NCBI RefSeq assembly: GCF_001584725.1
Contig: NZ_CP014606.1
Coordinates: 496,001 to 560,000 of the forward strand
DNA from: an endosymbiont 'TC1' of Trimyema compressum
Lineage (GTDB): Bacteria; Bacillota; TC1
DNA: 64,000 nucleotides
Direction of reading: 5' to 3'
Below, in pieces: positions 60,959 to 64,000 of this stretch. The position numbers and the translations under genes are program-made. Each line of letters starts with the position of its first letter. The first letter of the stretch is position 1. Under the pieces are notes generated by a model. The model searched no databases. It was not told the DNA's origin and worked only from the letters and a program-made list of their open reading frames with translations.

Positions 60959-61548
60959 ATGAATAAAAATAATAGGAGAGAAAAAGTTTACGACTATATT
61001 AAAAAATTTATAGAGGAAAAAGGTATTCTCCTAGTGTGCGTGAAATAGGAACAGGTGTTGGTTTAAAATCTAATAATACCGTTTATTTTCATTTAGAAAA
61101 GTTAATAGAAGCAGGACTTTTAGAAAAAGATCCCTTTGAAAGTAGGACATTGCGTTTAAGGAGGAAGGAGGCAGTACCTTTTGTAATGGCGCCTATCCTA
61201 GGTAAGGTCACAGCTGGTATTCCCATTTTTGCAGATGAGGAGTATCAGGGTGAGTTTCCTGTTCCAGAAATAATTACTAAGGGAAAAAATGTTTTTGTTT
61301 TAACGGTTAAAGGTGATAGTATGATTAATGCAGGTATCCATAATGGAGATTTAGTTATTGTGGAAAAGACATACGTTGCTAATAATTATGATATTGTAGT
61401 TGCTTTAATTGGAGAAGAAGCTAATGTTAAACGTCTAGTTAAAGAATAAAATTCATATATTTTAATGCCATAAAATAGTAGTTATAAACCTATAAAAGGG
61501 GATTTTATAATTATTGGAAAAGTAATTAGTGTTTTTAAAAGATTCTAA
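60959..61548 (+). pseudogene. lexA: LexA repressor, broken
   Basis: The N-terminal winged helix (KGYSPSVREIGTGVGLKSNN) and the C-terminal S24 protease domain (VPFVMAPILGKVTAGIPIF; GDSMINAGIHNGDLVIV with the catalytic Ser; VALIGEEANVKRLVKE with the Lys) identify LexA. A lost T near 61025 shifts the frame in the DNA-binding domain, and TAA codons stand at 61447-61449 and 61471-61473 (KE-stop-NSYILMP-stop-NSSYKP), both where Gln fits. The rest to IIIGKVISVFKRF is open. If no second copy exists, the SOS repressor is lost. Confidence 0.85.
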
Positions 61549-61607
61549 AAATAACCTCTGAGTTCAGATAAATGTTATAATGTAAAACATAGAAGGGCAG
61601 GGAGCTC

Positions 61608-62275
61608 ATGAAAGAAAAAACATTTTAAAAAAAGCCTAGCACCACAAAAAGGCATATTCTTTAGGAGAAGAAATTTTTAATTCAACAACCCATCTTGTAG
61701 GCAGTGAAATCAGTATTGCGGCATTGGTTATTATGATTGTAATTTCAGTTAGTGTTGGAAGTCCTATAAAATTAGGCTCATCTATAGTTTTGGCATTTCT
61801 TTATTGTTACTATATATGATGTCTACTCTATATCACAACATTACGAATCCACGAGCTAAAAACTTTTTTAAAGTTTTAGATCATTGTGCCTTTCAATTTT
61901 AATTGCAGGAACCTATCACCCTTTGCATTAGTTGCTATAGGGGGTACTTTCGGTTGGATTATTTTTGGTATTATTTGGCTTAGTTCTTTAATAGGCATTA
62001 TATTTAATGCTATTGATGTAAAACGCTATAAGCTATTTTCAACGATTCTCTATGTACTAATGGGCTAGGCAATTATTTTTACAATTCAGCCTTTAATTGC
62101 TAACATTCCTTTAGGTGGTATTATTCTATTGGCTACAGGTGGGTTATTCTACACTTTAGGCTTGGTGTTTTATTTGATTAAAAGCAAAAAATATTTTTAT
62201 AGTATTTGGCATATTTTTGTTTTGCTAGGAAGTGTTTGTCATATATTGGCTGTAATATTGTATGTACTCTTATAA
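61608..62275 (+). pseudogene. Hemolysin III family (YqfA-like) membrane protein, broken
   Basis: Joined across frames the product is about 215 residues with seven hydrophobic segments. Typical parts are YSLGEEIFNSTTHLVGSEIS, STLYHNITNPRAKNFFKVLD with its His, GTFGWIIFGIIWLSS and SIWHIFVLLGSVCHILAVIL with two His. Frame changes occur near 61655, 61795 and 61895, and a TAG at 62066-62068 stands where Trp is usual (VLMG-stop-AII). The family is related to adiponectin receptors; despite its name hemolytic activity is doubtful. Confidence 0.8.
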
Positions 62276-62293
62276 GGATAGGAAAAGGTAAAT

Positions 62294-62323
62294 AAAAAAG
62301 GAACTGTGTACAGTTCCTTTTTT
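62294..62323 (+). terminator. Terminator after the hemolysin III gene
   Basis: AAAAAAGGAACTG pairs with CAGTTCCTTTTTT around TGTA. It is nearly symmetric. Confidence 0.9.
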
Positions 62324-62741
62324 GAGGTCATATGAAAAGTTTATCGGTAGTAGGTTATTTTTGTTTATAATGTTATTATAGAAGTTCAATATGAGGCATA
62401 AGTGTAGTTTGAGTTAAGATTAGGAAAAGATTGGGTAATAAAAATGGAGACTGGTAAAAGTCTCCATTTTTTCGTTTGGAATAAACAAATATTCCAAAAC
62501 AGGAATGAACATAGAAGAACAATATAGTAACTTCTAATATATGTATTATAAATTACCAGTGTGTTTTCGGTGTGAACTTATTGCTTTTATTTGAGAATAA
62601 ATTGAAAATACAAACGATTTCATAATAGGATATTTTTATAAATAGGTGAAAAACTAAGTCGGTGATATAATAGAGCTATGTATTAATATACCATATTTAT
62701 TTTCCGAGTATACTTTTCTAAGTTTTATAAAATATGAATTG
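62324..62741 (+). other. Intergenic region with a second terminator and a long leader
   Basis: A second terminator lies at 62441-62472 (AAAATGGAGACT with AGTCTCCATTTT). A TATAAT at 62366-62371 lies upstream of it, so a short unannotated transcript is possible. TATAAT at 62666-62671 may start the roughly 150-base leader of the oxidoreductase gene; its -35 is weak. Confidence 0.5.
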
Positions 62742-62819
62742 TATACCATTGGGTATAAAAGGAAACTTTTATACCTCCCGCATTTGGAAAGGAAGGGCAT
62801 ATTTCAAATAAAGGGAGGT
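62742..62819 (+). promoter_or_regulatory. Candidate riboswitch-like leader hiding the Shine-Dalgarno site
   Basis: TATACC (62742-62747) and a second TATACC (62770-62775) can both pair with GGTATA (62752-62757). The second pairing is a 10-bp stem (62752-62761 with 62766-62775) closed by a GAAA tetraloop. ACCTCCC (62773-62779), which overlaps that stem by three bases, is complementary to GGGAGGT (62813-62819), the ribosome binding site. The folds exclude each other, the plan of a translational switch. Downstream is a pterin-metal oxidoreductase, so a molybdenum or tungsten cofactor sensor is possible; no known family was matched. Confidence 0.5.
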
Positions 62820-62826
62820 AATTTTT

Positions 62827-64000
62827 ATGTATGGTTATATGGGTAATGTATTAAGAGTTAATTTGACAAAAGGAACAACAGAAGTTGAAGCACTTAATAT
62901 GGAGGATGCAAAAAAACTATATTGGGTCTAGAGGTTTAGGTGTTAAAACCTATATGGATGAAGTGAATCCTAAGATAGACGCATTAAGTGAAGAGAATAA
63001 GGTGATGATTGCAACAGGACCTTTAACAGGAACTTTTGCGCCAACAGGTGGTCGCTATATGGTTATTACAAAATCACCATTGACTGAAAGAATTGGAATT
63101 GCTAACCCTGGTGGTTATTTTGGTACACAGTTAAAAAAGCTGGAATTGATATGGTTATTATTGAAGGGAAGGCTTCAAAGCTAACATATCTTTTGATAGA
63201 GGAAAATCGTATTGAGTTAAAAGGTGCTAGCCATTTCTGGAGTAAGGTTCTGTCTGAAACTACTAAAATATTAGAAGAGGAAACTTCTTCTAAACATAAA
63301 ATTTTAGCTATTGGACCTGCTGGAGAAAACTTATCACCACAATGGCAGCTGTAATGAATGATATTGATAGAGCTGCCGGTAGAGGTGGACTATGTGTTGT
63401 TCTCGGCTTTAAAAACTTAAAAGCCATTGTAGCAAGAGGCAATAAAGAAGTGCCTCTTCCGGATAAAAATGCCTATTTAAAAACAGTAAAAGAGAAAGTT
63501 GAAAAACTTAAGAATGATCCAGTTGGTGGACAAGGTCTTCCGCTATATGGGACAGCAGTACTTGTAAATATTATTAATGAGCATGGCATTCATCCAAATA
63601 AAAATTTTCAAGATGGTTATTTAGACCCTGACACTATTGATAAAGTAAGTGGCGAAACACTAACTAAAGATTATTTAACTAGAAAAACGAATTGTGCATC
63701 ATGTCCCATTGGATGTGGCAGAGAGGTTAAGTTAGATGATGGACGTATTGTAGGGGGACCTTAGTATGAAACAATCTGGTCTTTTGGTGCAGATTGTTAT
63801 AATTTTGATTTGAATAATATTAATGAAGCTAATGAACTCTGTAATGAATATGGTTTAGATACAATTTCTGCTGGAGCAACAATAGCAGCAGCTATGGAAA
63901 TGTATGAGAAGGGCTATATTAAAGATAACGATATTAAAGCAGATGGACTTTCTTTAAAGCGGGGAGATGCTCTGATGCTATTTTGCAGTGGCTACATAAA
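62827..64000 (+). pseudogene. Aldehyde:ferredoxin oxidoreductase, 5' part, broken (runs off window)
   Basis: The N-terminus MYGYMGNVLRVNLTKGTTEV and MIATGPLTGTFAPTGGRYMV, then AAVMNDIDRAAGRGG, are typical of tungsten/molybdopterin aldehyde:ferredoxin oxidoreductases. Cys residues CASCPIGCG (about 63697-63720) match the first part of the 4Fe-4S/pterin site. Frame changes occur near 62910, 63140 and 63338, a TAG stands at 63762-63764 within GGP-stop-YETIWSFGAD (Glu or Gln expected), and a CT insertion near 63972 shifts the frame again. The gene continues beyond the window. It would have oxidised aldehydes to acids with ferredoxin. Confidence 0.82.

Overview
The window looks like part of the chromosome of an anaerobic, low-GC Gram-positive bacterium of the class Clostridia. 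This rests on AT-rich sequence, strong AGGAGG ribosome binding sites, the Firmicutes order rpmG-secE-nusG-rpl-rpoBC-str-S10-spc-alpha, a zinc-type S14 and zinc-finger adenylate kinase, LPXTG-type wall anchors, a selenium-linked purine/molybdenum-hydroxylase cluster and an aldehyde:ferredoxin oxidoreductase. No genus can be named safely from the sequence alone.

Layout. (1) 1-12.9 kb: a cluster for purine or related N-heterocycle catabolism (ygeY-like, ygeW-like, ygfK-like, ssnA, a broken three-subunit molybdenum hydroxylase and an intact 919-residue selenium-dependent xanthine dehydrogenase type enzyme). (2) 12.9-16.3 kb: small membrane-protein genes, mostly broken, around an intact tuf. (3) 16.3-47.2 kb: about 30 kb of intact transcription and translation genes, from rpmG to rplQ, with a second, identical tuf. 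(4) 47.2-64 kb: an accessory zone in which almost every gene is broken. It holds two copies of one IS3-family element, a NitT/TauT-type ABC transporter, glycerol dehydrogenase, a cell-wall adhesin and scattered pieces of its repeat, an integrative-element remnant at tRNA-Cys carrying an acyl-CoA thioesterase/BAAT pseudogene, lexA, a hemolysin III gene and the 5' part of an aldehyde:ferredoxin oxidoreductase gene behind a structured leader.

How it fits together. The purine cluster pairs hydrolytic steps (M20 hydrolase, carbamoyltransferase-like YgeW, aminohydrolase SsnA) with redox steps (YgfK flavin/iron-sulfur protein and molybdenum hydroxylases). Of the two molybdenum hydroxylase sets one is intact and one is decaying. 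Intact and broken genes are sharply separated: I found no lesion in the 30 kb core, but dozens of small indels and stop codons outside it. This argues for real pseudogenisation rather than uniform sequencing noise. Many of the internal stops sit where glutamine (CAA/CAG) is expected.

The most interesting unexplained items are the 5' leader of the aldehyde oxidoreductase gene, with mutually exclusive helices that can hide its Shine-Dalgarno sequence; the degenerate att direct repeat of tRNA-Cys, which differs only by C-to-T changes; a 36-bp perfect palindrome next to a possible small RNA; and the repeated glutamine-to-stop changes.
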